DNA of 64,000 bases from Streptomyces sp. ISL-10 (GCF_018614575.1 NZ_JAGGOJ010000019.1:1-64000), one strand, 5' to 3'. Numbered from the stretch's first letter, positions 16,187-24,651 are shown. Program-made: numbers and translations. The notes: generated by a model not told the origin, from the letters alone.

Positions 16187-17533
16187 GTGCTTCGTGTCGC
16201 CGTCGTCGGTTCGGGACCCAGCGGGGTCTACGCCGCACAGGCCCTGGTCCAGCAGTCCGCCGTGCCCGACGTCCGGGTGCACATCCTGGACCGTCTGCCC
16301 TGCCCGTACGGGCTCGTGCGCTACGGAGTCGCCCCCGACCACGAGAAGATCAAGTCGTTGCAGAACAACCTCCGGTCCGTGCTCGAGGACGAACGCATCG
16401 ACTTCGTCGGCAACGTCGAGGTGGGGGCGCACGGCCTCACGCCCGCGCGGCTGCTGGAGCTGTACCACGCCGTCGTCTACTGCGTGGGGGCGGCGCGGGA
16501 CCGCAGACTCGGCATTCCCGGCGAGGACCTGCCGGGCAGCCACTCCGCCACCGACTTCGTCTCCTGGTACAGCGCACACCCGGACGCGGTGACAGGCGGT
16601 TTCCCGCTCGGCGGACCGTCGGCCGTGGTGATCGGGGTCGGCAACGTCGCCGTGGACGTGGCACGCATCCTCGCCCGCGGTGCGGACGAACTGCGGACCA
16701 CCGATGTGCCCGAACCGGCGCTGGCGGCGTTCGCCGCGAGCCGCGTGCGCGATGTGCACATGGTGGGCAGGCGCGGCCCGTCCGGGGCCAAGTTCACCAC
16801 GAAGGAGCTGCGCGAACTGGGGGCGCTGCCCGGTGCGGACGTGGTGGTCGAACCCGCGGACCTCGCCCTGGAGACGGCCTACGCCGACCCGGAGGCCGTG
16901 CCCGCGGTCGTCCGCCGCAATCTCACGGTCGTACGGGAATGGGCCGCGCGGCCGCCGGCGGGGCGGGCGCGGCGCATCCATGTGCGGTTCTTCCTCCGCC
17001 CGGTGGAGGTGCTGGAGCGCGGCGGACGGGTGGCGGGCGTCCGCTTCGAGCGCACGGCGCCCGACGGCCGGGGCGGGGTGCGCGGCACAGGCACGTACGA
17101 GGACATCGAGGCACAACTGGTGCTGCGGGCGGTGGGCTACCGGGGCGTGCCGACGCCCGGGCTGCCGTTCGACACGGACCGAGGCATCGTGCCGAACGCG
17201 GCGGGGCGCGTGCTCAGGGACGGTGCGCCCTCCCCCGGCGAGTACGTGGCGGGGTGGATCAAGCGGGGACCGACCGGCGTCATCGGCACGAACCGGCCGT
17301 GCGCCAAGGAGACCGTCGCCTCCCTGCTCGGCGACGCGTCGCAGCTGGCCGCCCGGCCGGTCGCGGCCGATCCGCTCGCCGAGTTGCAGGCGACAGGGCA
17401 GCGTCCGGTCGCCTGGCCGGGCTGGCTGGCCATCGAGTCGGCCGAGGAGGCGCTGGGCCGCACGCTGGGCCGACGCTCCGTCAAGATCGCGGATTGGCAG
17501 GGCCTGCTGTCCGCTGCGCACGGGGCGGACTGA
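16187..17533 (+). CDS. Ferredoxin-NADP reductase (FprA / adrenodoxin reductase type)
   Basis: A 448-aa FAD flavoprotein that shuttles electrons between NADPH and ferredoxins, for example for P450s. FAD motif VVGSGPSGVYAAQAL starts at residue 5, followed by the family-specific LPCPYGLVRYGVAPDHEKIK. The NADP site is VVIGVGNVAVDVARIL near residue 148, then VGRRGPSGAKFTTKELREL. The C-terminal VAGWIKRGPTGVIGTNRPCA matches FprA. GTG at 16187 follows AAGGAG with seven bases spacing. No partner ferredoxin gene is adjacent. The downstream gap is repeat-filled. Confidence 0.92.
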   Translation: MLRVAVVGSGPSGVYAAQALVQQSAVPDVRVHILDRLPCPYGLVRYGVAPDHEKIKSLQNNLRSVLEDERIDFVGNVEVGAHGLTPARLLELYHAVVYCVGAARDRRLGIPGEDLPGSHSATDFVSWYSAHPDAVTGGFPLGGPSAVVIGVGNVAVDVARILARGADELRTTDVPEPALAAFAASRVRDVHMVGRRGPSGAKFTTKELRELGALPGADVVVEPADLALETAYADPEAVPAVVRRNLTVVREWAARPPAGRARRIHVRFFLRPVEVLERGGRVAGVRFERTAPDGRGGVRGTGTYEDIEAQLVLRAVGYRGVPTPGLPFDTDRGIVPNAAGRVLRDGAPSPGEYVAGWIKRGPTGVIGTNRPCAKETVASLLGDASQLAARPVAADPLAELQATGQRPVAWPGWLAIESAEEALGRTLGRRSVKIADWQGLLSAAHGAD

Positions 17534-17539
17534 GGGGAA

Positions 17540-18000
17540 CGCGCGCCTGCTGCCGGGCGGCGGATCGGGCGGGCCGCGACCGCCCCGAGCCTGCCCGGCG
17601 GCGGACCGAGGCCGCCTCGGGCCTGCCCGCAGCGGCGCCTCGGGCGGACGGACCCGTCTGCCGACGGCTGCGCACCGAGCCGGCCACGACCGACCGGAGG
17701 CTGTCGGCACCGGGTGGATTGACGCCGGCCCGAGCCTGCGACGGCTGCGCACGGCAGGATGCGACCGCCCCGGGCAGGCCGCTGCTACCGGGCTGACCCA
17801 AGACCGCTCCGAGCCCTGCCGGCAGCTGGGCACCGGGCGCGCTGGGAGCCCGCGCGGCCGCCCACGGGCATCTACTGGCGCACCTCACGGATGGGCGCCT
17901 ATCCGAGCTCGCCGACGGCTGCGCACCGGCAGAATGCGACCGCCCCGAGCCTGCCGACGGCGGGCCGTACGCCACTTCGTCCGGCCTGATCGGCCCCGCA
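17540..18000. repeat. Intergenic dispersed repeat cluster
   Basis: The 605-base gap from 17534 to 18138 holds no supported gene but repeats several short sequences. CGACGGCTGCGCAC occurs at 17662, 17739 and 17913. GCGACCGCCCCG occurs near 17576, 17761 and 17936, usually followed by AGCCTGCC. Copies are imperfect and separated by 75-185 bases. From 18000 on the composition changes and the region probably contains the promoter of the next gene. Confidence 0.6.
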
Positions 18001-18138
18001 CCGATGAGTTCCGCGGCCCGGTCCGGTCGGTACTGCTGTCGCGAGGCCGACGTGCGCGACCGCATGGCAGGACGCTGTCAGTGGTCGGGTGCAGACTGGC
18101 CCATACCGAGACAACGGCGTCCTGGAGGGATATCGGCC

Positions 18139-19224
18139 ATGACCGATGTACTGCTCACCGTAGGCACTCGCAAGGGGCTCTTCATCGGCCGCAGAAGCGG
18201 CGGTGCATGGGAGTTCGACGGCCCCCACTTCAACGCTCAGGCGGTGTACTCGGTCGCCATCGACACCCGCAGAGCGGTCCCGCGCCTGCTCGTCGGCGGC
18301 GACAGCTCGCACTGGGGCCCCTCCGTCTTCCACTCGGACGACCTCGGCAGGACATGGGTCGAGCCGAAGCATCCGGCTGTGAAGTTCCCCGAGGACACCG
18401 GCGCCTCGCTGGAGCGGGTCTGGCAGCTGCACCCGGCGTCCGAGGCCGCGCCCGACGTGGTCTACGCGGGCACCGAACCCGCCGCGCTGTTCCGCTCCGA
18501 CGACGGTGGCGAGAGCTTCTCTCTCATGCGGCCGCTGTGGGAGCATCCGACCCGCTCGCAGTGGATGCCGGGCGGCGGCGGCGAGGGGCTGCACACCGTG
18601 GTGACCGATCGGCGGGACCCCGACGCGGTCACGGTCGCCGTCTCGGCGGCCGGGGTGTTCCGCTCCCGGGACGCAGGGGCGAGCTGGGCGCCCTCCAATC
18701 AGGGGGTGTCGGCGGTGTTCCTGCCGGACCAGCAGCCGGAATTCGGGCAGTGCGTGCACAAGATCGCCCAGGACGCGGCGGACCTCGACCGCCTGTACCT
18801 GCAGAACCACTGGGGCGTGTACCGCAGCGACGACGCCGGGGAGCGGTGGATCGACATCGGCGCCGGGCTGCCGTCCGACTTCGGTTTCGCGGTGGCCACG
18901 CATCCGCACCGCGCCGACACGGCGTACGTCTTCCCGATCACCGCCGACTCCGACCGTGTCCCGGCCGGCCGGCGCTGCCGCGTGTACCGGACCGGCGACG
19001 CGGGCGGGAGCTGGGAGGCGCTGTCGGCGGGCCTGCCAGAGGGCGACCACTTCGGGACGGTGCTGCGCGACGCGATGCGCACGGACGACGCGGACCCGGC
19101 CGGGGTCTACTTCGGCAACCGCAACGGCGAGGTGTACGCGAGCGCGGACGACGGCGACTCCTGGCAGCAACTGGCCTCGCACCTCCCGGATGTGCTCTGC
19201 GTGCGGGCTGCGGTTATGCGCTGA
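18139..19224 (+). CDS. BNR/Asp-box beta-propeller protein (cytosolic, exo-alpha-sialidase-like)
   Basis: A 361-aa protein made of BNR/Asp-box repeats (S-x-D-x-G-x-x-W), seen as HSDDLGRTWVEPKHPAV, FRSDDGGESFSLMR, FRSRDAGASWAPSN, YRSDDAGERWIDIG, YRTGDAGGSWEALSAG and YASADDGDSWQQLA. This gives a six- or seven-bladed propeller. It has no signal peptide or membrane segment and starts MTDVLLTVGTRKGLFIGR, as in conserved actinobacterial proteins annotated as sialidase or VPS10-like. Sialidase catalytic residues are not evident, so a binding role is as likely. GGAGGG lies nine bases before the ATG. A strong hairpin lies about 140 bases downstream. Confidence 0.85.
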   Translation: MTDVLLTVGTRKGLFIGRRSGGAWEFDGPHFNAQAVYSVAIDTRRAVPRLLVGGDSSHWGPSVFHSDDLGRTWVEPKHPAVKFPEDTGASLERVWQLHPASEAAPDVVYAGTEPAALFRSDDGGESFSLMRPLWEHPTRSQWMPGGGGEGLHTVVTDRRDPDAVTVAVSAAGVFRSRDAGASWAPSNQGVSAVFLPDQQPEFGQCVHKIAQDAADLDRLYLQNHWGVYRSDDAGERWIDIGAGLPSDFGFAVATHPHRADTAYVFPITADSDRVPAGRRCRVYRTGDAGGSWEALSAGLPEGDHFGTVLRDAMRTDDADPAGVYFGNRNGEVYASADDGDSWQQLASHLPDVLCVRAAVMR

Positions 19225-19363
19225 CGTGGGGCGGGCACGGACGGTTTCCGGTGGCCGCCCGGAGAATGATCACGTGGTGCCGCTCTGCCGGCTGCGCCGG
19301 CGACGCCCCATGGCCGAGTGTCATCTGTCTTCACCTGCGCTGGGCCGATTGACCTGCACAAGA

Positions 19364-19395
19364 CCAAGAGCCTCCGTTGATGCGGGGGCTCTTGG
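19364..19395 (+). terminator. Strong hairpin, 13-bp stem
   Basis: CCAAGAGCCTCCG (19364-19376) pairs with CGGGGGCTCTTGG (19383-19395) with one G-U pair and a 6-nt loop. It is followed by no U-run, as is usual in this GC-rich group. It lies 140 bases after the propeller gene stop and is the probable terminator of that transcript. It also sits just before the degraded small gene. Confidence 0.75.
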
Positions 19396-19408
19396 CTTGA
19401 GAGGCGCC

Positions 19409-19673
19409 ATGGCCGGCGAACAGCGGCGTGTCGACCTCCCCAAAGACGTGCGGGACGTGCTGGACGAGTACGCGAGCGAGGACGTCACCGCAGCGGGCAC
19501 GGCGGCCATCGCGGGGACGGTCATGCCGCACTTCGAGCCGGCATACAAGCGGGGCCAGGGACGATCCGGAGGTCCGTACGGAGTGGACAGTCGACGAAGA
19601 GCTCGGCACAGGCACGTACAACCACCTGCTACAGATGCTCTTTTCGCCTCGGGCTGACAGACCTGCTGCGTAG
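19409..19673 (+). pseudogene. Probable frameshifted small gene (hypothetical)
   Basis: From ATG 19409 the frame reads MAGEQRRVDLPKDVRDVLDE and on to IAGTVMPHFEPAYK with strongly GC-biased third positions, then turns into Arg-rich noise. From about 19556, the neighbouring frame reads ARDDPEVRTEWTVDEELGTG and TYNHLLQMLFSPRAD to a TAG at 19671. Joining them gives a coherent acidic protein of about 88 residues, so a single frameshift near 19550-19562 is the likely reason. I do not recognise the family. A sequencing error is possible, as is a real dead gene. Confidence 0.45.
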
Positions 19674-20078
19674 GATGCTGCCGCCCCATGAGTGATCCCG
19701 GGGAGCGAGGCCACGCAACCCGGGATCGGCCAGTCGCGAAGGGACTGACATGAGCAAGACTCTCACAGCTGCGATCGGCGTTGCCGATCGGACGTGGAGG
19801 ACGGCCCGGCAGGAGCCGAGACTCTTCGTTGTGGTTGGGGGCGCGATCGGACTGCCCGCCCCGGACGACACGACATGGGGCCTCGTTGCGCCGGTCTTCG
19901 CCGCTCCGCGGCCAGGCAGGACAGGTGCGGACCCCGCAACACGCTCGAAGCAATGCCGAAAGGGCGTGCCCGGCAGTCCATTGCCGGGGAAGAGCCACCT
20001 GCCGTCCATGCAGGGGGAGGGCCGACGTGACCCGCGGCTGCTCATTGACACACAAGCGACACCTGGAGACAGCCGCCC
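19674..20078. other. Non-coding region before ung
   Basis: About 400 bases of lower and mixed GC with no convincing gene. A 9-bp inverted repeat (GATCCCGGG at 19694-19702 with 19719-19727) may end transcription of the degraded gene. An ORF from ATG 19750 has no codon bias and an improbable sequence. The promoter of ung presumably lies near 20000-20060. Confidence 0.4.
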
Positions 20079-20756
20079 ATGGCACCACGACCATTGAAAG
20101 AAATCGTCGAGCCCGGCTGGGCCGAAGCCCTCGCCCCTGTGGCCGAACGCATCACCGCCATGGGGGACTTCCTCCGTACGGAGATCGCCGCGGGCCGTAC
20201 GTATCTGCCCGCCGGACCGCATGTGCTGCGCGCCTTCCAGCAGCCGTTCGACGACGTCCGCGTGCTGATCGTGGGCCAGGATCCCTACCCGACCCCGGGC
20301 CATGCCGTCGGGCTCAGCTTCTCGGTGGCACCGGAGGTGACACCGTGGCCGCCCAGCCTCGACAACATCTTCCGCGAGATGCACGCCGACATCGGTCATC
20401 CCCGTCCCTCCACCGGGGACCTCACGCCCTGGACGCGGCAGGGCGTCCTGCTGCTCAACAGGGCGCTGACGACCGCGCCGCGCAAGCCCGCAGCGCACCG
20501 CGGCAAGGGCTGGGAAGAGGTCACCGAGCAGGCGATCCGGGCGCTCGCGTCGCGCGGCAAACCGCTGGTGTCGGTGCTGTGGGGCAGGGACGCCCGTAAC
20601 CTGCGGCCGTTGCTGGGCGACCTGCCGGCGATCGAGTCGTCGCATCCCTCCCCGATGTCCGCCGACCGCGGTTTCTTCGGCTCCCGGCCGTTCAGCCGGG
20701 TCAACGAGCTTCTGGTGGGGCAGGGCGGGCAGCCCGTCGACTGGCGGCTGCCGTGA
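20079..20756 (+). CDS. ung: Uracil-DNA glycosylase (family 1)
   Basis: A 225-aa DNA repair enzyme that removes uracil from DNA to start base excision repair. The water-activating loop GQDPYPTPGHAVGLSFS (near residue 65) and the leucine-loop segment HPSPMSADRGFFGSRPFS (near 188) are intact, as is the uracil-recognition strand GVLLLNRALTT. Length matches the family. GGAG lies about ten bases before the ATG. Its last bases overlap the start of the downstream kinase gene by 4 nt, so the two are translationally coupled although their functions are unrelated. Confidence 0.95.
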   Translation: MAPRPLKEIVEPGWAEALAPVAERITAMGDFLRTEIAAGRTYLPAGPHVLRAFQQPFDDVRVLIVGQDPYPTPGHAVGLSFSVAPEVTPWPPSLDNIFREMHADIGHPRPSTGDLTPWTRQGVLLLNRALTTAPRKPAAHRGKGWEEVTEQAIRALASRGKPLVSVLWGRDARNLRPLLGDLPAIESSHPSPMSADRGFFGSRPFSRVNELLVGQGGQPVDWRLP

Positions 20757-21760
20757 CCCGCGTGCTCGGCGTCGACTCGGGCGGCTCCGGACTGCGCGTC
20801 GCGCTGGCCCAGGCCGGGGTGCTCGACGGGCCCCGGACGGCGGTGTCGGCCGAACCGGTGCGCACGGGCCGGGACGGGATCGACGCCGGGCACATGCTGG
20901 AGCAGCTGGTGCCGATGGCACGAAGCCTGCTTGAGCGGGACGGCGGCGGCGAGCCCGTGGCGGTCGTGATCGGCGCGGCCGGGATGGCCACGCTGGGCGA
21001 CCGGCTGCGCGCCGAGCTGCCCGCCGCACTCGCCGCCGCGCTCGGAGTACGACGGCTGGGGCTGGCGGCTGACGCCGTGACGGGCTATGCGGGTGCGCTG
21101 GGTCAGCGGCCCGGTGCCGTGGTCGCGGCGGGCACGGGAATGATCGCGCTCGGCACGGACCTGGCCTCGTGGCGCCGGGCCGACGGCTGGGGGCACCTGC
21201 TGGGCGACTGCGGCGGCGGGGCATGGATCGGCAGGGCCGGGCTCGAGGCCGCGCTGCGCGCGCACGACGGGCGGCGGGGCGGTTCACGGCCGCTGCTGGC
21301 CCGCATGGAGGCGGTGTTCGGTCCGGCGGCGGACCTGCCTGGGCTGCTCTATCCCCGCACGGACCGGCCCGCGATGCTGGCCTCCTTCGCCCCGGAGGTC
21401 GCGCTCTGCGCGGACGAGGATCCGGTCGCGGCCGGCATCCTCGCACGGGCGGCCGAGCACATCGCCGAGGCGGCCGCGGCCGTGTGCCCGGCCGCGGCCG
21501 AGGCGCCGGACGGGTGCCGGGTCGCCGTGACCGGTGGCGTACCGAAACTGGGCGACCCGCTGCTCGTGCCCCTGCGGGCCGAGCTCGCGCGGCAGGTGCC
21601 GCAGGCCCGTTCCGTTCCCGCGGCCGGCGACCCGCTGTCCGGCGCCCTGCTGCTCGCGGATGCCGTCGCCACCGGCCGACTGCTGCTGCCGCCGCATCCG
21701 ACCATGCTGTACGTCTGCGACGGGACGGGTCAGCGGATCCGTACGTCGCCGAGCGGATAA
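20753..21760 (+). CDS. N-acetylglucosamine kinase-type BadF/BadG/BcrA/BcrD ATPase
   Basis: A 335-aa sugar kinase of the ASKHA fold, most like bacterial and eukaryotic N-acetylglucosamine kinases. The phosphate-1 motif is LGVDSGGSGLRVALAQ, the phosphate-2 motif AVVAAGTGMIALG, then GDCGGGAWIGRAGLEAALRA with the sugar-binding region, and the adenosine motif VAVTGGVPKLGDPLLVPL near 260. It would phosphorylate GlcNAc salvaged from wall or chitin to GlcNAc-6-P (family knowledge). GTG 20753 overlaps the ung stop (GTGA). A DasR-like palindrome occurs 3.8 kb downstream, upstream of the lactonase, not upstream of this gene. Confidence 0.85.
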   Translation: MTRVLGVDSGGSGLRVALAQAGVLDGPRTAVSAEPVRTGRDGIDAGHMLEQLVPMARSLLERDGGGEPVAVVIGAAGMATLGDRLRAELPAALAAALGVRRLGLAADAVTGYAGALGQRPGAVVAAGTGMIALGTDLASWRRADGWGHLLGDCGGGAWIGRAGLEAALRAHDGRRGGSRPLLARMEAVFGPAADLPGLLYPRTDRPAMLASFAPEVALCADEDPVAAGILARAAEHIAEAAAAVCPAAAEAPDGCRVAVTGGVPKLGDPLLVPLRAELARQVPQARSVPAAGDPLSGALLLADAVATGRLLLPPHPTMLYVCDGTGQRIRTSPSG

Positions 21761-21832
21761 ACACGGACAGAAGACGCACGACTGCACCCTCCCCGAACTG
21801 CCGCGCCCACAAAACCAGTAGCATGCGGCGCC

Positions 21833-22750
21833 ATGAGCTCCCCCACTGGGCCTGCACCCGGCCTGCCTGTACGAATGCCACGCCCCCGACAGTCCGGGCG
21901 GCACCGCCGCCCGGAGCCCGTGGCCGCTCCCGAGGGCGCGCCCGCGCTCGTCCTGGCCGTGCCCGGCGCTCCCGCGCCCACGACGCGCAGCCTGGCCGAA
22001 GAAGTCATCAGCATCGCCCGGTCCGAGCTGCCCGGCCTCGAAGTCGCGATCGGTTACGTCGACGGTGACGACGAGGAGTACCCCACGCTCACGACGGTGC
22101 TCGCGCGCACCGCGGCCCTGCGCACCGAGCGCTACGAGATCGCCAAGGCAGCCGGCCGTGAGGTCGACGAGCCCGAGGGCCCTGCCGCCGTCGTCGTCCC
22201 GCTGCTGGCGGGCCCGGACAACGCGCTGATGCGCCGGATCCGCGAGGCCCTCATGGACAGCCGGGCCGCGGTGGAGCTGACCGACGTCCTCGGTCCCCAC
22301 CCGCTGCTGGCCGAGGCCGTGCACGTGCGGCTCTCCGAGGCCGGCCTCGCCCGTGCCGACCGCGCCCGGCTGTTCACGGTGGCGACGGCCGCCGACGGCA
22401 TCGTCCTCGCCACGGTGGGCGGCGAGGAGGCCGTGCAGGCCGCCGGTATCACCGGCATGCTGCTCGCCGCCCGGCTGGCCGTGCCGGTGATGGCCGCGGC
22501 GCTCGACGAGCCGGGCTCGGTCGCCGCCGTCGCGGAGCAGCTGCGCGGCTCGGGCTCCGTGCAACTGGCGCTGGCGCCCTACCTGGTCGGTCCGGAGCTG
22601 CCGGAGGGTCTGCTCGACGCTGCCGCGAAGGAGGCCGGCTGCGCCGCCTCCGAGGCGCTGGGCGCGTACCCGGCCATCGGCAAGCTGGTGCTGTCGCAGT
22701 ACGCGACGGCCCTGGGCATCGCTCAGCCCCAGGGAACTCAACTGCGCTGA
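21833..22750 (+). CDS. CbiX/sirohydrochlorin chelatase-like protein
   Basis: A 305-aa protein with two CbiX-like alpha/beta halves: LVLAVPGAPAPTTRSLAEEVISIAR, ELPGLEVAIGYVDGDDEEYPTL and VVVPLLAGPDNALMRRIREAL in the first, LATVGGEEAVQAAGITGMLLAAR in the second. Classical chelatases insert cobalt or iron into sirohydrochlorin using histidines (H-x-S-x). Those histidines are missing in the first half (VPGAP replaces a G-H-G-S-R-type motif), so metal insertion is doubtful. Streptomyces homologues are conserved without a firm role. It is followed by a strong 15-bp hairpin. Confidence 0.8.
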   Translation: MSSPTGPAPGLPVRMPRPRQSGRHRRPEPVAAPEGAPALVLAVPGAPAPTTRSLAEEVISIARSELPGLEVAIGYVDGDDEEYPTLTTVLARTAALRTERYEIAKAAGREVDEPEGPAAVVVPLLAGPDNALMRRIREALMDSRAAVELTDVLGPHPLLAEAVHVRLSEAGLARADRARLFTVATAADGIVLATVGGEEAVQAAGITGMLLAARLAVPVMAAALDEPGSVAAVAEQLRGSGSVQLALAPYLVGPELPEGLLDAAAKEAGCAASEALGAYPAIGKLVLSQYATALGIAQPQGTQLR

Positions 22751-22777
22751 TGGTCCCGCCGGGCGTCAGCGCGCACA

Positions 22778-22815
22778 AGGGCCCGTGCCGGAGGGGGACT
22801 TCCGGCACGGGCCCT
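22778..22815. terminator. Strong bidirectional hairpin, perfect 15-bp stem
   Basis: AGGGCCCGTGCCGGA (22778-22792) is perfectly complementary to 22801-22815, with an 8-nt loop. It begins 28 bases after the stop of the CbiX-like gene and is symmetrical, so it can end transcription from either side. The repeat array starts soon after it. Confidence 0.85.
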
Positions 22816-22868
22816 CGCACGTGCGGGGCAGGGCCCACTATGGTGGCGGGTCGCCGTGCGGGGCGGCC

Positions 22869-23280
22869 GATCCGCGTCGCCGCCCGGTGAGCAGGTCGCC
22901 GTGCCGGTCAACCGCGCCGGTGGCCGGTTACCGCGCCGATCAGCCGATCCACGTCACCGCCCGACGAGCAGGTCCCCGTGCCGGTCAGCGCATCCACGTC
23001 ACCGCCCCCATGTGCGGGTCGCCGTGCCGGTCAATCCATCCACGTCACCGCCCGGTGAGCGGGTCGCCGTGCCGGTCAACCGTGCCAGTGGCCAGAGACC
23101 GCGCCGATGAGCCGATCCGTGTCGCCGCCCCGGTGAACGGGCCACCAAACCGGTCAACCCATCCACGTCACCGCCCCCGTGAGCAGGTCGCCTTGCGGGT
23201 CGCCCGATCCGTGTCACCGCCCCGGTGAACGGGCCACCGCGCCGATCAGCCCATCCACGTCACCGCCCCGGTGAACGGTC
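22869..23280. repeat. Intergenic tandem repeat array, about 46-nt period
   Basis: Eight copies of a core close to ATCCACGTCACCGCCC start at 22869, 22946, 22991, 23037, 23114, 23160, 23206 and 23252. Spacings are 77, 45, 46, 77, 46, 46 and 46 bases. Copies alternate between GATCC and CATCC starts and are followed by GGTGA(G/A)C and a variable CCGTGCCGGTCAA stretch. No gene is supported between 22751 and 23472; the region separates convergent genes. Confidence 0.8.
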
Positions 23281-23472
23281 ACCCGCAGCGCACCGGTCGC
23301 TTGGGCCGGCGTCAGGGGCCGCGGGGGCGTCGGGCGCCGCTTGCCCGGCGCGCCGGGTGCTCCAGGGACGGCGAGGGCAGCGCCGCGTCATCACGGGGAA
23401 GGTGCTCCGGCAGCTCCCGGCCCGGCCGGCCCAAGGCGGCTTCCGTGATCTGCGACAGGCGCGCCCGACAGG

Positions 23473-24513
23473 TCAGGCGAAGACCACACAGGAGGGTGCG
23501 GGGACCGGCAGGGAGCCCGCGCGCTGGGGGATGCCCGTCTCCTCGTCGACGTGGAACCAAGTGACGTCCCCCGAGCGCTCGTTCGCCGCGTAGAGCCGGC
23601 GGCCCGTGGGATCGAGCGCCAGGTCGCGGGGCCAGTGGCCGCCGCACGGCACCGTGGTCGCGAGCTCCGCCTTCTCGAACGTCGGGTCCAGGTCCAGCAC
23701 CGCGATGCTGTCGTGGCCGCGTACGGCGGCCCAGACGTGCGTGCCGTCGTGCGCGACGACCAGTGCGGAGGGGTAGGCGGGTCCTTCGACGCCGTCCGGC
23801 AGCACGCGGCACTCCGCGACGGGCTCCAGCACGCCCGCACGGTCGTCCCACCGGCACACGGTGAGCGTCGGCTCCAATTCGCCCAGCACATAGGCGTGAT
23901 GGCCGCCGGGGTGGAAGGCGAGATGGCGCGGTCCTGTGCCGGGCCGCAGTGTGATCCGGCCGTGGGCGGTCAGGCCGCCGGTGGCGGAGTCGGGGGCGTA
24001 GCTGCGCACCGTGTCGGTGCCGAGGTCGACGGCGAGGATCCAGCGCCCGGAGGGGTCCGCCAGTACCTGGTGGGCGTGGGGCCGTGTCTGCCGGTCGGGA
24101 TCGGGGCCACGGCCCTCGTGCGGGACGACGGCAGCGACGGCGCCGGGGGCTCCGTCGGGGCCGAGCGGCAGCACACTGACGCTGCCGGAGCCGTAGTTGG
24201 CGGTCAGCAGACGCCCCTGGGCGAGCGTGAGGTGCGTCGGGCCCTCGCCCTCGACGGACACCGGCTCACCGATCGGCCGGAAGCGGCCGTCGGCGATGTC
24301 GAAGGCGGCGACCGCGCCGTCAGCCGTCTCGGAGACCGCGTACAGGACGGTTCCGCCCGCCGCGGCCAGGTAGGAAGGGTCGGCCACGGCGTCGGTCGCC
24401 TCGCCGGCGGTCAGCGCGCCGGTGCCGGCGTCCACCATGGCGGCCAGGATCCCCCTTCCGCCCGCCGAGGTGAACGATCCGATGAAGGCCCGCCCCGCGC
24501 GCGTGTCACCCAC
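23473..24513 (-). CDS. Lactonase family beta-propeller protein
   Basis: A 346-aa seven-bladed propeller of the 6-phosphogluconolactonase (Pgl/YbhE) type. Signatures include AFIGSFTSAGGRGI at the start, VADPSYLAAAGGTVLYAVSE, GPTHLTLAQGRLLTANYGSGSVSVLPL, RPHAHQVLADPSGRWILAVDLG and ALDPTGRRLYAANERSGDVTWF. The His in PHAHQV and the NYGSGSV blade are typical of this family. GTG at 24511-24513 follows GGAGGGGAG. There is no signal peptide. It may hydrolyse a sugar lactone, though many members only resemble the enzyme. A DasR-like palindrome lies about 85 bases upstream. Confidence 0.85.
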   Translation of the reverse strand: MGDTRAGRAFIGSFTSAGGRGILAAMVDAGTGALTAGEATDAVADPSYLAAAGGTVLYAVSETADGAVAAFDIADGRFRPIGEPVSVEGEGPTHLTLAQGRLLTANYGSGSVSVLPLGPDGAPGAVAAVVPHEGRGPDPDRQTRPHAHQVLADPSGRWILAVDLGTDTVRSYAPDSATGGLTAHGRITLRPGTGPRHLAFHPGGHHAYVLGELEPTLTVCRWDDRAGVLEPVAECRVLPDGVEGPAYPSALVVAHDGTHVWAAVRGHDSIAVLDLDPTFEKAELATTVPCGGHWPRDLALDPTGRRLYAANERSGDVTWFHVDEETGIPQRAGSLPVPAPSCVVFA

Positions 24514-24593
24514 AGTGTCTCCCCTCCCCGCCCGCGGATCGCCCGTGGACCGCCCACGGCCGCACTCCGCGGTGCGCGGCCCCGACGCTAGCA

Positions 24594-24609
24594 TCAGGTC
24601 TAGACCAAG
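24594..24609 (-). promoter_or_regulatory. DasR-responsive-element-like palindrome upstream of lactonase
   Basis: TCAGGTCTAGACCAAG contains the perfect 10-bp palindrome GGTCTAGACC (24597-24606). It matches the DasR (dre) consensus as I know it, A(C/G)TGGTCTAGACCA(C/G)T, at 12 of 16 positions. It is centred about 88 bases upstream of the lactonase start. CTAG is rare in this GC-rich sequence, so chance is unlikely but not excluded. The site is just downstream of the FUSC gene stop. Confidence 0.55.
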
Positions 24610-24651
24610 GGGGCGCGATGTGGCCACGCGGCAACTGGCGCACGCCGTCGG

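Noticed and set aside
19364..19395. tRNA or riboswitch
   Set aside because: A single hairpin with no cloverleaf, anticodon or aptamer-like conserved bases; read as a terminator.
19750..20097. 115-aa ORF before ung (MSKTLTAAIGVADRTWR...)
   Set aside because: Third-position GC is poor, the second half is low-quality sequence, and its end overlaps the ung start. I treat the region as non-coding.
22869..23280. CRISPR array
   Set aside because: The units are tandem variants of one sequence with no unique spacers of fixed length, and no cas gene is nearby.
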